Origin: Flexivirga endophytica
Lineage (GTDB): Bacteria; Actinomycetota; Actinomycetes; Actinomycetales; Dermatophilaceae
DNA: 64,000 bases
NCBI RefSeq assembly: GCF_014640635.1
Contig: NZ_BMHI01000001.1
Location: 248,001 to 312,000 of the forward strand
Reading direction: 5' to 3'
In this document: positions 32,845-41,023 of the stretch, piece after piece
How the letters are laid out: each line of letters starts with the position of its first letter
How positions within the stretch are numbered: position 1 is the first letter of the stretch
The notes under the pieces: generated by a model
What the model was told of the DNA's origin: nothing
Seen by the model: only the letters and a program-made list of their open reading frames with translations
The model's database searches: none
Translations under genes and position numbers: made by a program

Positions 32845-33405
32845 GTGAGGTCCCGTGCAGGTCTCACTCGGCCCGGACATCGCGACGGCTCGGTGTTGTC
32901 GAGTGCTGGTCGCTGTCGCGGTGCCGGGGCGCGTCCGGTCGCCCTTGCCGCGGTGCGTGTGCTCCTCGGATTCGTCTTCCTGTGGGCGTTCCTGGACAAG
33001 GCGTTCGGCCTCGGTTTCGCGACACCGCGGGCGCGGGCACGGGTGCACGGAGGGTCGCCGACCAGCGGGTTCCTCGCCGGCGTTGACGGCACCTTCGCCA
33101 ATGCGTCCCACTCGATGGCCGGCCAGGCGTGGGTGGACTGGGCATTCATGTCGGGCATGTTCCTGGTGGGCACCGCCCTGCTGCTCGGGATCGCTCTGCG
33201 CCCCGCGGCCGCGGGAGCGACCATGCTGATGGGCTCGTTGTGGCTCGCTTCGCTGCCGCTGGAGAACAACCCGGTGGTCGACGAGCTCATCCTGTATGCC
33301 GCAACGGCGATCGCGCTCGCCGCTTGCGGAGCCGGTCACACGTGGGGTCTGGGTCGGCAGTGGTCCGCGATCGTGGGTGGGGTCGGCCTGCGCTGGTTGG
33401 CCTGA
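32845..33405 (+). CDS. DoxX-like membrane protein
   Basis: 186 aa from a GTG at 32845 (other GTG/TTG codons up to 32896 are possible). Four hydrophobic segments: LAAVRVLLGFVFLWAFLDK, MSGMFLVGTALLLGIALRP, ATMLMGSLWLASLPL and ILYAATAIALAACGAG. The RVLLGFVFLWAFLDK start and the central P-LENNPVVDE loop match DoxX-type quinone/redox-associated membrane proteins. Function uncertain. Isolated, divergent from tdh. Confidence 0.75.
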   Translation: MRSRAGLTRPGHRDGSVLSSAGRCRGAGARPVALAAVRVLLGFVFLWAFLDKAFGLGFATPRARARVHGGSPTSGFLAGVDGTFANASHSMAGQAWVDWAFMSGMFLVGTALLLGIALRPAAAGATMLMGSLWLASLPLENNPVVDELILYAATAIALAACGAGHTWGLGRQWSAIVGGVGLRWLA

Positions 33406-33467
33406 AACTGCCTGATCGGACCGATGTGAGATCGGGCACGGGCGGCTGAGAGCGATCGGGACACGAC

Positions 33468-33500
33468 GAAGGCCAGGACACGACTGGTGTCCTGGCCTTC
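33468..33500. terminator. Perfect 14-bp hairpin next to tRNA-Lys
   Basis: GAAGGCCAGGACAC (33468-33481) pairs perfectly with GTGTCCTGGCCTTC (33487-33500) around GACTG. It lies directly after the 3' end of tRNA-Lys (minus strand) and downstream of the DoxX-like gene on the other strand, so it probably ends both transcripts. No T-run on either side. Confidence 0.7.
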
Positions 33501-33504
33501 GGTG

Positions 33505-33580
<76 letters not shown>

Positions 33581-33730
33581 TCGTTCAACGCCTGAGAAAG
33601 ATAGCAGGACCGACCGGCAGAAATGAAATCGAGGGGGCGTGCGCACGTCCGTACCCCGGTCTCACCCACAGGCTGCGCTAGGTTGCGAAGCTGACGCCTG
33701 TCTCTGACCCCGATCGAAGGACACCCTCCG

Positions 33731-35446
33731 ATGTCGATGCTCTTGTTGGAAGACGAAGAAGTAGAGCGCCCCAGGGATACACCGGACACCTACGCGAAGA
33801 ACGACTGGAAGGTCGCGCTCAAGCGCGCCGCAGGGAAATTCGGCTCCGACGGGTGCACCGATCTGGCGGCCGCGCTGACCTACCGTTCGATGCAGTCGCT
33901 GTTCCCCGGACTGATCGCCATCCTGTCGCTGCTGAAACTCTTCGGCAACGGAAAACAGACGGCCAATGACGTCGTCAACAAGCTCGCCGCCATCGTGGGC
34001 AAGGAGCCGGGTGACAAGTCGCTCGACACCATCAAGAGCTTCATCGAGAACATCACGACGCAGGGCGGCGGCGGCATCGCGTTCGTCGTCGGCATCCTGC
34101 TCGCCCTCAACTCCGCATCCGGTTACGTCGCCGCGTTCAGCAAGGCGACGAACAGGATGTACGGCATCCGCGAGGGCCGCTCGACGATCAAGCTGAAGGC
34201 GTCGCTGTTCGTCGTCACCGCCATCGAAGTGGTGCTGATGCTGGTCGTGATCTTCGCGATCGTCACCACGGGATCGGTGGCCAAGGAACTGGGTGACGCG
34301 GTCGGCCTCGGTCAGACGGCGGTCACCGTCTGGGACTGGGCCAAGTGGCCGTTCGTCGTCTTCATCGTGGTGCTGATCATCGGGATGCTCTACTGGGCTG
34401 CACCGAACGTGCGCAAGACCAAGAAGGACCTCTTCACGTGGGGCGCCCTCATCGGCTTCGTCGTCTGGTTGTTGGCGTCAGCGGCGCTCGGCATCTACAT
34501 CACACTCAGCCACGGCGCGAGCTACCAGAAGACGTACGGCCTGTTCGCCAACGCGATCATCTTCCTGCTGTGGTTGTGGATCACCAACCTGGCGGTGCTG
34601 TTCGGTGCCGAGGTCGACGCGGAACTGTTGCGCACCCGCCAGTTGAAGTCCGGACTTCCGGCCGAGGAGATGATCCTGCTGCCGCCCAAGGACGACGCGA
34701 CCTTCGCCAAGCAGGACCTGAAGGCGGCCAGGGAATACGACACCGCGCACGAGTTGCGCCTCAGCGCGATGCGGGACGCCACCGGCGACCCGCACATCTA
34801 CGGCCGGGCGGCACTGGCTGCCGGTCACGCGGCCCAAGCGGTGGGTGCTGCCAGCACGTCGCAGCGCTCGGGTAAGACTGGTCTGGTGGGTCCCCGCGAC
34901 GCGACCGCGCCGCGGGCCGACACCAAGAACGACGGAGAGGTAGGCGCGATCGCCGTGGGCACCGAGGAACAAGCCGCGATCGAGGAAGCACGACTGCAAC
35001 GACGTGACACCTTCTTGCTGCAGGCGCAGAAGTCGCGCGTGGTGCGCGACCGGCTCGACCGGCAGCGGGCGAAGGCCGAGAAGAAGGCCAAGGAACGCCG
35101 GGCACAGGCCGAGCGCGAGCAGAAGATCCGCGACTCCTACATCACTCGCAAGCAGCGCTGGGAGTCCGTCGCCACGGTGCGTGCACAGTACGACCCGCCG
35201 GAGACGCCGGAGCGGGACCAGGTCCTCGCCGAGCGTCAGGCGCGGCGGGCGGCATACGACGTGGAGCAGGCGGAGAAGCAAGCCAAGGCCGCCCAGCGGC
35301 CCCCGGAGCCGGAGAAGCCGAAGCGCGAACCCAAGCACCACAAGTCCGAGCCCCGGCCGTCGGTGCTGCACACCGAGATCGAGCAGGAGCAGTTGGATCG
35401 GCGTGCCGAATGGTTCGCGAAGCACCCGAAACGGTCCGTGGGCTGA
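33731..35446 (+). CDS. YihY/BrkB-family membrane protein with charged C-terminal extension
   Basis: 571 aa. Residues ~20-310 are the YihY (BrkB) domain with six membrane segments: AAALTYRSMQSLFPGLIAIL, GGGIAFVVGILLALNSASGYVAAF, VVTAIEVVLMLVVIFAIVTT and a last pair ending ITNLAVLFGAEVDAEL, the family signature. The remaining ~250 residues are hydrophilic and very rich in Glu/Lys/Arg/Ala, predicted coiled coil (ERRAQAEREQKIRDSYITRK), ending KHHKSEPRP...RAEWFAKHPKRSVG. Once taken for RNase BN, the family's actual role (possibly membrane transport) is unknown. The long tail is unusual compared with ~300-aa homologues. Confidence 0.9.
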   Translation: MSMLLLEDEEVERPRDTPDTYAKNDWKVALKRAAGKFGSDGCTDLAAALTYRSMQSLFPGLIAILSLLKLFGNGKQTANDVVNKLAAIVGKEPGDKSLDTIKSFIENITTQGGGGIAFVVGILLALNSASGYVAAFSKATNRMYGIREGRSTIKLKASLFVVTAIEVVLMLVVIFAIVTTGSVAKELGDAVGLGQTAVTVWDWAKWPFVVFIVVLIIGMLYWAAPNVRKTKKDLFTWGALIGFVVWLLASAALGIYITLSHGASYQKTYGLFANAIIFLLWLWITNLAVLFGAEVDAELLRTRQLKSGLPAEEMILLPPKDDATFAKQDLKAAREYDTAHELRLSAMRDATGDPHIYGRAALAAGHAAQAVGAASTSQRSGKTGLVGPRDATAPRADTKNDGEVGAIAVGTEEQAAIEEARLQRRDTFLLQAQKSRVVRDRLDRQRAKAEKKAKERRAQAEREQKIRDSYITRKQRWESVATVRAQYDPPETPERDQVLAERQARRAAYDVEQAEKQAKAAQRPPEPEKPKREPKHHKSEPRPSVLHTEIEQEQLDRRAEWFAKHPKRSVG

Positions 35447-35583
35447 AATCCCTGACCGTTATCCCTTTTTGTCCCCGGCCCGGTGGGGTAGACAAGTGGT
35501 GGCGGCGCCACCGGGCGTCGTCGCGAGCTGCCGCTCGCAAGCACACGGCCCGATGACGGGCCGCGAGATTCGCAGGAGGACTC

Positions 35584-36010
35584 ATGACTGATTCCACGCA
35601 GGATTCTTTCGGCCAGGAAGGCCCCGCCGACGGTGGTGCTGCCGGTTCGCCTGGTGTGCAGGATGGCGGCGCCGATGGCGGTGCGGGTCAGGAGGGCCCG
35701 GCTGATGGTGGTGCCGGTGGCACCCAGGGTGTGCAGGATGGCGGCGCCGATGGCGGCGCCGATGGCGGTGCGGGTCAGGAGGGCCCGGCTGATGGTGGCC
35801 GGTGGCACCCAGGGTGTGCAGGATGGCGGCGCCGATGGCGGTGCGGGTCAGGAGGGCCCGGCTGATGGTGGTGCCGGTGGCACCCAGGGTGTGCAGGATG
35901 GCGGCGCCGATGGCGGTGCGGGTCAGGAGGGCCCGGCTGATGGTGGTGCCGGTGGCACCCAGGGTGTGCAGGATGGCGGCGCCGACGGTGGAGCAGGCTT
36001 CAACAATTGA
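35584..36010 (+). CDS. Tandem-repeat Gly/Asp-rich small protein, frame broken (candidate multi-core precursor peptide)
   Basis: Strong Shine-Dalgarno AGGAGGA (35574-35580) before the ATG. Begins MTDSTQDSFGQEGPADGG, then 25-residue repeats of form VQDGGADGGAGQEG + PADGGAGGTQG, four times plus a final VQDGGADGGAGFNN. As given, the frame breaks in repeat 2 (2-bp deletion after 35798, TG missing versus the other copies) and would end at 35865 after 93 aa. Restoring 2 bp gives 142 aa, ending at the TGA 36008-36010, which overlaps the TTG start of the oxygenase gene. That coupling argues the restored form is the ancestral one. No Cys, no signal peptide, very acidic. Function unknown; see finding. 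Confidence 0.65.
35656..36000 (+). repeat. 75-bp tandem repeats inside the small protein gene
   Basis: Units begin GTGCAGGATGGCGGCGCC: 35656-35730 (75 bp), 35731-35815 (85 bp: a 12-bp GCCGATGGCGGC duplication and a 2-bp loss), 35816-35890 (75), 35891-35965 (75), and a partial from 35966. Copies are nearly identical at DNA level, implying recent expansion or gene conversion. Confidence 0.9.
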
Positions 36011-37212
36011 GCGCATTGCACGCTGAGTCGGGCGACCCCGGCACCGATTTCGGTGCCGGGGTCGCCCAGGCCAGGCTGCTCGACGTCCCGCCATCCGAAT
36101 TCGCGACGGGCGTATGGGCGAAGCGCGCGCTGCTGACCCGCGGTGCGGACGACTACTCCGATCTCTTCTCCGCCTCGGCAGTTGACGAGCTCCTCTCGCG
36201 CCGTGGGCTGCGCACGCCGTTCCTGCGGATGGCGAAGAACGGCGCCACGCTGGCCGACGCCGGCTTCACCGCACCCGCCGGGGTGGGCGCGACGATCGCC
36301 GATCAACTCGACGACACGGCTGTCTGGCGACAGTTCGCCGACGGCGCGACGATCGTCCTGCAGGCGCTGCATCGCACCTGGGACCCGATCGGCGCTTTCA
36401 CCTCGCAGCTGGCGACCGAACTCGGACATCCGGTGCAGGCGAACGCCTACATCACGCCCCGTGCCAACCGTGGATTCGACGACCACTACGACGTCCACGA
36501 CGTCTTCGTGCTGCAGATCGAGGGCACCAAACGCTGGATCATCCACGAGCCGGTGCATCCGGACCCGTTGCGGGACCAGCCCTGGACCGATCATCGGTCC
36601 GACGTCGCAGCGGCGGCTCAGCGCGATCCGGTCATCGACACCGTGTTGCATCCGGGGGACTGCTTGTACCTGCCGCGCGGGTGGCTGCACGCCGCCGAGG
36701 CGCAGGACGAGATCTCGATCCATCTGACGCTCGGCGTGCACGTGTGGACCCGCTACGCCGTCGCCGAGCAACTCATGAATGACGCGCTCGCGCGCCTCCG
36801 GAACGACCCTGCCGCGCGCCGATCCCTGCCCGTGGGCGTGACGGGGCCGGACGACGTCGTCGAAGCAGTGCGTGAGCAGTTGCGCACGGCCCTCGAGCAG
36901 GCCGACGCGGCACCCGCGTTCGCGCGCAGTCGCAACGGTCAGAGCCGGCCCGCGCCGCTCGGTCCGCTCGCCCAGCAGACCGCCTGTGACGCGCTCGACG
37001 AGTCTTCGCTGGTCCGGTTGCGCGGCGGCCTGGCCGCACGCCTCGATGGCAACCGGCTGCACACGCGGGTCGGCTGGCTCGACTTCGAGGCCGAAGAGCT
37101 GCCTCGCATGATGGGCCTTCTCGGCGAACAGCCTTGTGTCGCAGCGGATCTGGGCCTCGAGTTGGCGCGTCGGCTGCTGCGTGCCGGGGTCGTTCTGCCT
37201 GCTCAGCCGTGA
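36007..37212 (+). CDS. Cupin_4 / JmjC-like Fe(II)/2-oxoglutarate oxygenase
   Basis: 401 aa. The core has the family signature FDDHYDVHDVFVLQIEGTKR (metal ligands H and D of HYD) followed by WIIHEP, and a second block DCLYLPRGWLHAAEAQDEIS with distal His. C-terminal helical/winged-helix dimerisation region to ~400, as in YcfD and NO66/MINA ribosomal oxygenases, which hydroxylate protein residues. The TTG start overlaps the repeat-peptide stop (TTGA) and the TGA end overlaps the next gene (GTGA), so it is tightly coupled on both sides. The substrate is plausibly the repeat peptide or a ribosomal protein. Codons 9-21 form a perfect 16-bp hairpin; a start further downstream is possible. Confidence 0.85.
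   Translation: MSALHAESGDPGTDFGAGVAQARLLDVPPSEFATGVWAKRALLTRGADDYSDLFSASAVDELLSRRGLRTPFLRMAKNGATLADAGFTAPAGVGATIADQLDDTAVWRQFADGATIVLQALHRTWDPIGAFTSQLATELGHPVQANAYITPRANRGFDDHYDVHDVFVLQIEGTKRWIIHEPVHPDPLRDQPWTDHRSDVAAAAQRDPVIDTVLHPGDCLYLPRGWLHAAEAQDEISIHLTLGVHVWTRYAVAEQLMNDALARLRNDPAARRSLPVGVTGPDDVVEAVREQLRTALEQADAAPAFARSRNGQSRPAPLGPLAQQTACDALDESSLVRLRGGLAARLDGNRLHTRVGWLDFEAEELPRMMGLLGEQPCVAADLGLELARRLLRAGVVLPAQP
36030..36067 (+). promoter_or_regulatory. Perfect 16-bp hairpin after the repeat peptide gene
   Basis: GGGCGACCCCGGCACC (36030-36045) pairs perfectly with GGTGCCGGGGTCGCCC (36052-36067) around GATTTC, 20 bp after the small protein's stop. No T-run follows. It lies within the first codons of the oxygenase gene. 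Such a hairpin could reduce transcription into the downstream enzyme genes or protect the upstream mRNA, giving much more peptide than enzyme. Confidence 0.7.
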
Positions 37213-38120
37213 GCCGCTCGGCGAGCTTCCGCTGCGCGGCAGAGGCCCGTCGTCGCGGCGATCAACTGGCAGGGACGGCGGCGCAAGCACACGGTTGGGT
37301 GCTCATCGAGCATCCGGGGCCGTGGCCGTTCGCCGGCTTCGCAGAGCTCGACATCGACACCGACCTCCAGCACGCGCTGCGACAGGCCGCACTCGCCGCC
37401 GGGATGCGAATCCTGTTGATCCGCAGGCATGGTCGCCAGTCGCGTGACGGAGCGCGGGCCTGGGCTGTGCTGCGGTATGACGCCCGCGGCGACCACCGTC
37501 AGGAGTGGGGCAACTGGACCGAGGAGGCCGACCTGGCCGACGTCATCCCGGCGATCGAACGCCGTGGACGGGTGGGGCTGCCGCCGGTCTACCTGGTCTG
37601 CACACACGGCATACACGACGCGTGTTGCGCCATACGGGGTCGGCCAGTGGCGCGTGCGCTCAGTGACGCGTGGCCCGAGCAGACATGGGAGTGCAGCCAC
37701 GTCGGCGGGGACCGTTATGCCGCAAACGTTCTGGTCGCTCCGGATGGGGTCTGCTTCGGGGGCGTCACCGCTACCTCGGCGGTGACCGCGCTGGAGCAGT
37801 TGCGCGCCGGCATCGTCTCGGCCGAGCACCTGCGTGGTTATGCCGAACTCGGGCCCGGCCCGCAGTATGCCGTCGCCGAGGTGTTGCGGCGCTACGGGCC
37901 GGCGGGCCGTCACGACATACAGGTCCTCGCCGCGGTGCGTGCCGGCGACCGCTGGTCGGTCACCCTCGAGTGTCGTGCGCCGCTGCCGGAGCGGGTGCAG
38001 GTGGAGTTGCGCGCTCTCGCGCTGCCCGCGGCACAGCTGACCTGCCTGGCACCGGCGGAGACGCACGGCCTCGCCTACGAGACCGTCGCGCTGACGATCC
38101 AGCGCGAGCCCGAGAGCTGA
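37209..38120 (+). CDS. Suc_Fer-type (sucrase/ferredoxin-like) thioredoxin-fold protein
   Basis: 303 aa. Contains the family's paired motifs VCTHGIHDACCAIRGRPVAR and TWECSHVGGDRYAANVLVAP, plus YDARGDHRQEWGNW upstream. Conserved Cys (CTHG...CC and C-x-H) would bind a [2Fe-2S]-like centre in a thioredoxin-type ferredoxin fold. The C-terminal ~70 residues form a separate small domain (VTLECRAPLPERVQVELRAL). GTG start overlaps the oxygenase stop. Inference: may supply electrons to, or act with, the coupled oxygenase. Confidence 0.85.
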   Translation: MSRSASFRCAAEARRRGDQLAGTAAQAHGWVLIEHPGPWPFAGFAELDIDTDLQHALRQAALAAGMRILLIRRHGRQSRDGARAWAVLRYDARGDHRQEWGNWTEEADLADVIPAIERRGRVGLPPVYLVCTHGIHDACCAIRGRPVARALSDAWPEQTWECSHVGGDRYAANVLVAPDGVCFGGVTATSAVTALEQLRAGIVSAEHLRGYAELGPGPQYAVAEVLRRYGPAGRHDIQVLAAVRAGDRWSVTLECRAPLPERVQVELRALALPAAQLTCLAPAETHGLAYETVALTIQREPES

Positions 38121-38124
38121 CGGA

Positions 38125-38814
38125 TCATCGCGAATTCGCCTGCTGTCGCTGTAGTTTCGCGATGTCTTGACGAAGTGACCGGATCTCGGACAGCAACCGG
38201 TCGTCATCGCGCTCGACCTGCTCGGTGATCCACGAGGCGAGGGTGGCGGTGACCGTGCCGAGCAGCGCGATGCCGGAGATCATCAGCGCAGCGCCGATGA
38301 ACCGCCCTTCCGTCGTCACGGGGTAGTGGTCGCCATACCCGACGGTCGTCATGGTGGCGATCGTCCACCATGCCGAGTCGCCGAAGGTGTGGATGTTGCT
38401 GCCCGGTGCATAGCGCTCCACGTCCAGGCACGTCAGGGACGCGGTGAAGCCGACCAGGAACGTCGTCGCCACGATGTATGCCGCCACGCGGCCACGCAGC
38501 GACGCCACGGTCATCCGGTTGAGCACCCGCAGCATCGGCACGATCCGCAACAGTCGCAGGGGCCGCAGCATCGGCAGGATCAGCGCGGCGAAGTCGACGA
38601 TGTGCCGGATCATCCACTTGCGCTTGTTGTTCGACTTGCGGAACTCGACGACGTAGTCGAAGACGAACAGTCCCCAGGTCAGCCACTCGACCGCGTTGCA
38701 CAGGTGCCGCTCCGCCGGTGCCAGACCGGTGTCGAGGATCGGCACCGCGTAGGCGGCCAGGAAGGCGGCTGCCGCCAGGAGCAGGGTGAACTCCCAGCGG
38801 GACATGGATCGCAT
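38125..38814 (-). CDS. Voltage-gated-like potassium channel
   Basis: 229 aa. Selectivity filter TMTTVGYGDHYP near residue 160. An S4-like Arg series LRPLRLLRIVPMLRVLNRMT precedes it. Four to six membrane segments, and a C-terminal coiled coil (QVERDDDRLLSEIRSLRQDI) that would assemble the tetramer. Start taken at ATG 38814 (MRSMSRWEFTLLL); 38805 is also possible. Convergent with the Suc_Fer gene (stops 4 bp apart) and isolated from other transporters. Confidence 0.9.
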   Translation of the reverse strand: MRSMSRWEFTLLLAAAAFLAAYAVPILDTGLAPAERHLCNAVEWLTWGLFVFDYVVEFRKSNNKRKWMIRHIVDFAALILPMLRPLRLLRIVPMLRVLNRMTVASLRGRVAAYIVATTFLVGFTASLTCLDVERYAPGSNIHTFGDSAWWTIATMTTVGYGDHYPVTTEGRFIGAALMISGIALLGTVTATLASWITEQVERDDDRLLSEIRSLRQDIAKLQRQQANSR

Positions 38815-38900
38815 GCCGTCATCGTGTGAGGAGTGGCTGGGCGTTTCCCTCGGGAAGTCCGACCGCAGGCTGGGAGCCGTCTGACTCGGAAGACGCAAGA

Positions 38901-38928
38901 AGCCCCCGGCCTCGACGGGCCGGGGGCT
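38901..38928. terminator. Strong hairpin downstream of tRNA-His
   Basis: AGCCCCCGGCC (38901-38911) pairs perfectly with GGCCGGGGGCT (38918-38928) around TCGACG. Lies just after the CCA end of tRNA-His on the minus strand, so it most likely terminates that transcript. Confidence 0.75.
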
Positions 38929-38935
38929 CTGCCAG

Positions 38936-39012
38936 TGGGGTGAGTGACGGGACTTGAACCCGCGACATTCGCGACCACAACGCGACGCTCTACCAGCTGA
39001 GCTACACCCACC
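38936..39012 (-). tRNA. tRNA-His(GTG)
   Basis: Minus-strand cloverleaf: acceptor GTGGGTG/CACTCAC with the extra G-1 (39012) opposite discriminator C, diagnostic for tRNA-His. D-arm GCTC...GAGC, anticodon GTG in TTGTGGT, T-loop TTCAAGT, encoded CCA. Confidence 0.96.
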
Positions 39013-39088
39013 ATGACTGCTCCCGAACGGAAGCAGCGCGGACCATCGTACCTGCTGCGAAGGGGTGGTCGTTACCAACCCTCGCGAG

Positions 39089-39706
39089 TCAGCTCTCGGC
39101 GGTGAACTTCGCCGCGATCTTCTTGGCGGTGTCGCTGTCCGGGCCGGGCTGCGGGACGAAAACGGCCTCCCGGTAATAGCGCAGTTCTTCGATGGATTCA
39201 CGGATGTCGGCGAGCGCCCGGTGCCCGCCGTTCTTGGCCGGAGCGTTGAAGTAGGCCCGCGGGTACCACCGGCGGGACAGCTCCTTGATCGACGAGACGT
39301 CGATGATCCGGTAGTGCAGGTGTCCTTCCAACCGCGGCATGTCCCGAGCGAGGAAGCCGCGGTCGGTGGCAACGGTGTTGCCGCCGAGCGGCCACTTCGC
39401 CTCCTCGGACGCGAACTCCCGCACGTAATCCAGGACCTGCTGCTCGGCTTCTTCCATCGTCACGCCGGAGGCGAGTTCTTCCAGCAGACCGCTCGTGGTG
39501 TGCATGGTTCGCACGAACTCGTTCATCTGCTCCAGCGCCGCCTGCGGGGGCTTGATGATGACGTCCACACCTTCGCCGAGCTGGGTCAGCTCGAAGTCGG
39601 TGACCAGCGCAGCTACCTCGATCAGCGCATCGTCGGTCAGACTCAATCCAGTCATTTCGCAGTCGATCCAGACGATCCGGTCGGTGCGTGCCTTGTCTTC
39701 GCTCAC
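39089..39706 (-). CDS. orn: Oligoribonuclease
   Basis: 3'-5' exonuclease degrading 2-5-nt RNAs and pGpG. 205 aa from GTG 39706. DEDDh motifs: IVWIDCEMTGLS (Asp, Glu), second Asp in LGGNTVATDRGFLARDMP, His/Asp in NGGHRALADIRESIEELRYY. Usual actinobacterial position is beside tRNA-His, as here. Single gene. Confidence 0.96.
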   Translation of the reverse strand: MSEDKARTDRIVWIDCEMTGLSLTDDALIEVAALVTDFELTQLGEGVDVIIKPPQAALEQMNEFVRTMHTTSGLLEELASGVTMEEAEQQVLDYVREFASEEAKWPLGGNTVATDRGFLARDMPRLEGHLHYRIIDVSSIKELSRRWYPRAYFNAPAKNGGHRALADIRESIEELRYYREAVFVPQPGPDSDTAKKIAAKFTAES

Positions 39707-39796
39707 CCGATCACTGTAGGGAAGTCGATTCAAAACAGGCACCTCAGGGATCACAAGCGCGCATCGGTGCGCGAGGTTGCGGGGGTGTGATGCGCC

Positions 39797-40990
39797 GTGG
39801 CGTCATACCCTGCCTGCGTGCTGCCGCCACCACGCCCCGATCGGCGCCCTGCGCTGCGCAGGTGGCTGCTGGTCGCGCTGGTCACCATCGGCTTCGCTTC
39901 GGGCGGTCTCAGCATGCTCCTGCTGATCGACGACCAGTCGGGGCTGGTCGCCACTGCGTTCGGAATCGTGCTGTCTTTGGTCGTCGTCGGCATCGTGGTG
40001 CCGGTCTTCCTGTGGTTGGACCGCTTCGAGCGCGAGCCGACCGGCATGCTCGTCTTCGCCCTCCTATGGGGCGCGTGCATCGCAACCTTCAGTGCGTCGG
40101 TGCTCAACAACCTCGGCTCCATCCTGCTCGATCCGATGCAGTCGCATCACAGTTCGGCCGCGGTGTGGCTCGCGCCGGTGATCGAGGAGTCGATGAAGGG
40201 GCTCGGCCCGCTCCTGCTGTTGTTCTTCAAGCGTCGCGAGATCGACGGTGTGCTGGACGGCATGGTGTATGCCGGGCTCGCTGCCGCCGGCTTCGCCGCG
40301 GTCGAGGACGTCGTCTATCTGGCGGCCGGTTACGCCAACGCCGGAGACCAAGGTCTCTTCTCGACGTTCCTCGTGCGAGTGGTGATGAGCCCGTTCGCCC
40401 ATCCGATGTTCACCGTCTGCACCGGCATCGGTATCGGCATTGCGGCGACGAGCCCGCACTGGTGGCAACGGTTGACCGCGCCGCTGACCGGCTGGTGCTG
40501 CGCGGTCGCCCTGCACTGCCTGTGGAACATCGGTGCCGTCCTCTCCGACGACGGCTGGCTGCTGTTCTACCTGGTCCTGCAGCTGCCGCTCTTCGTCGCC
40601 TTCGTCACGCTGATCGTGCTCGCCCGCCAGCACGAGGCGAAGCTCATCTCCCGTGAATTGGGCACGTATGTCGACGCGGGCTGGCTCTCCGGGCCCGAGG
40701 TCGTGATGTTGTCCTCGATCAAAGAGCGCCGCTACGCGCTCGCCTGGGCGGAACGGCACGGCGGCGACGAGGCGGTCGCGGAGATGCGCGAGTTGCAGGA
40801 CGCCGCGAGCGAGCTGGCGATGGTGCGTGCCCGGCTGGACCGGGGCGACAGCAGTCCACCGGTCGTGCGGTCCGAGCACCAGTTGCTCGAACTCGTCTCG
40901 CAGCTGCGCGTGCGTTTCCTCGGGACCGCGCTCTACCGTTATTACGAGGACCGGGAGATCACGGTCCCAAATGCAGTGAATCAGAAATAG
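39797..40990 (+). CDS. PrsW-family intramembrane metalloprotease
   Basis: 397 aa, GTG start. Eight or so membrane segments in the first ~290 residues. Conserved PrsW/CAAX-protease-like motifs: APVIEESMKGLGPLLL (EE), YAGLAAAGFAAVEDVVYL (Glu), VVMSPFAHPMFTVCTGIGIG (His) and CAVALHCLWNI (His), which would hold the metal. The C-terminal ~100 residues are soluble. Family members cleave anti-sigma factors in regulated intramembrane proteolysis; whether it acts on the membrane-bound sigma fusion at 9846 is only speculation. Confidence 0.88.
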   Translation: MASYPACVLPPPRPDRRPALRRWLLVALVTIGFASGGLSMLLLIDDQSGLVATAFGIVLSLVVVGIVVPVFLWLDRFEREPTGMLVFALLWGACIATFSASVLNNLGSILLDPMQSHHSSAAVWLAPVIEESMKGLGPLLLLFFKRREIDGVLDGMVYAGLAAAGFAAVEDVVYLAAGYANAGDQGLFSTFLVRVVMSPFAHPMFTVCTGIGIGIAATSPHWWQRLTAPLTGWCCAVALHCLWNIGAVLSDDGWLLFYLVLQLPLFVAFVTLIVLARQHEAKLISRELGTYVDAGWLSGPEVVMLSSIKERRYALAWAERHGGDEAVAEMRELQDAASELAMVRARLDRGDSSPPVVRSEHQLLELVSQLRVRFLGTALYRYYEDREITVPNAVNQK

Positions 40991-41023
40991 GGCAGTTGCC
41001 CACACCGCACTAGCGAGGTCGTC

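Noticed and set aside
30940-33405. Very long open frame (about 820 codons) on the plus strand over kbl and tdh
   Set aside because: It is antisense to two clear PLP/MDR enzyme genes; only its last ~186 codons (DoxX-like) after tdh look like protein.
35656-36000. Possible CRISPR array (regular 75-bp repeats)
   Set aside because: Repeats are contiguous without unique spacers, encode a periodic peptide in frame, and no cas genes are present.
35582-36094. Minus-strand open frames over the repeat region (HTLGATGTTISRALLTRTAI-type repeats)
   Set aside because: They arise from the repeat periodicity, have no ribosome binding site, and the plus-strand reading has a strong one and a coupled stop.
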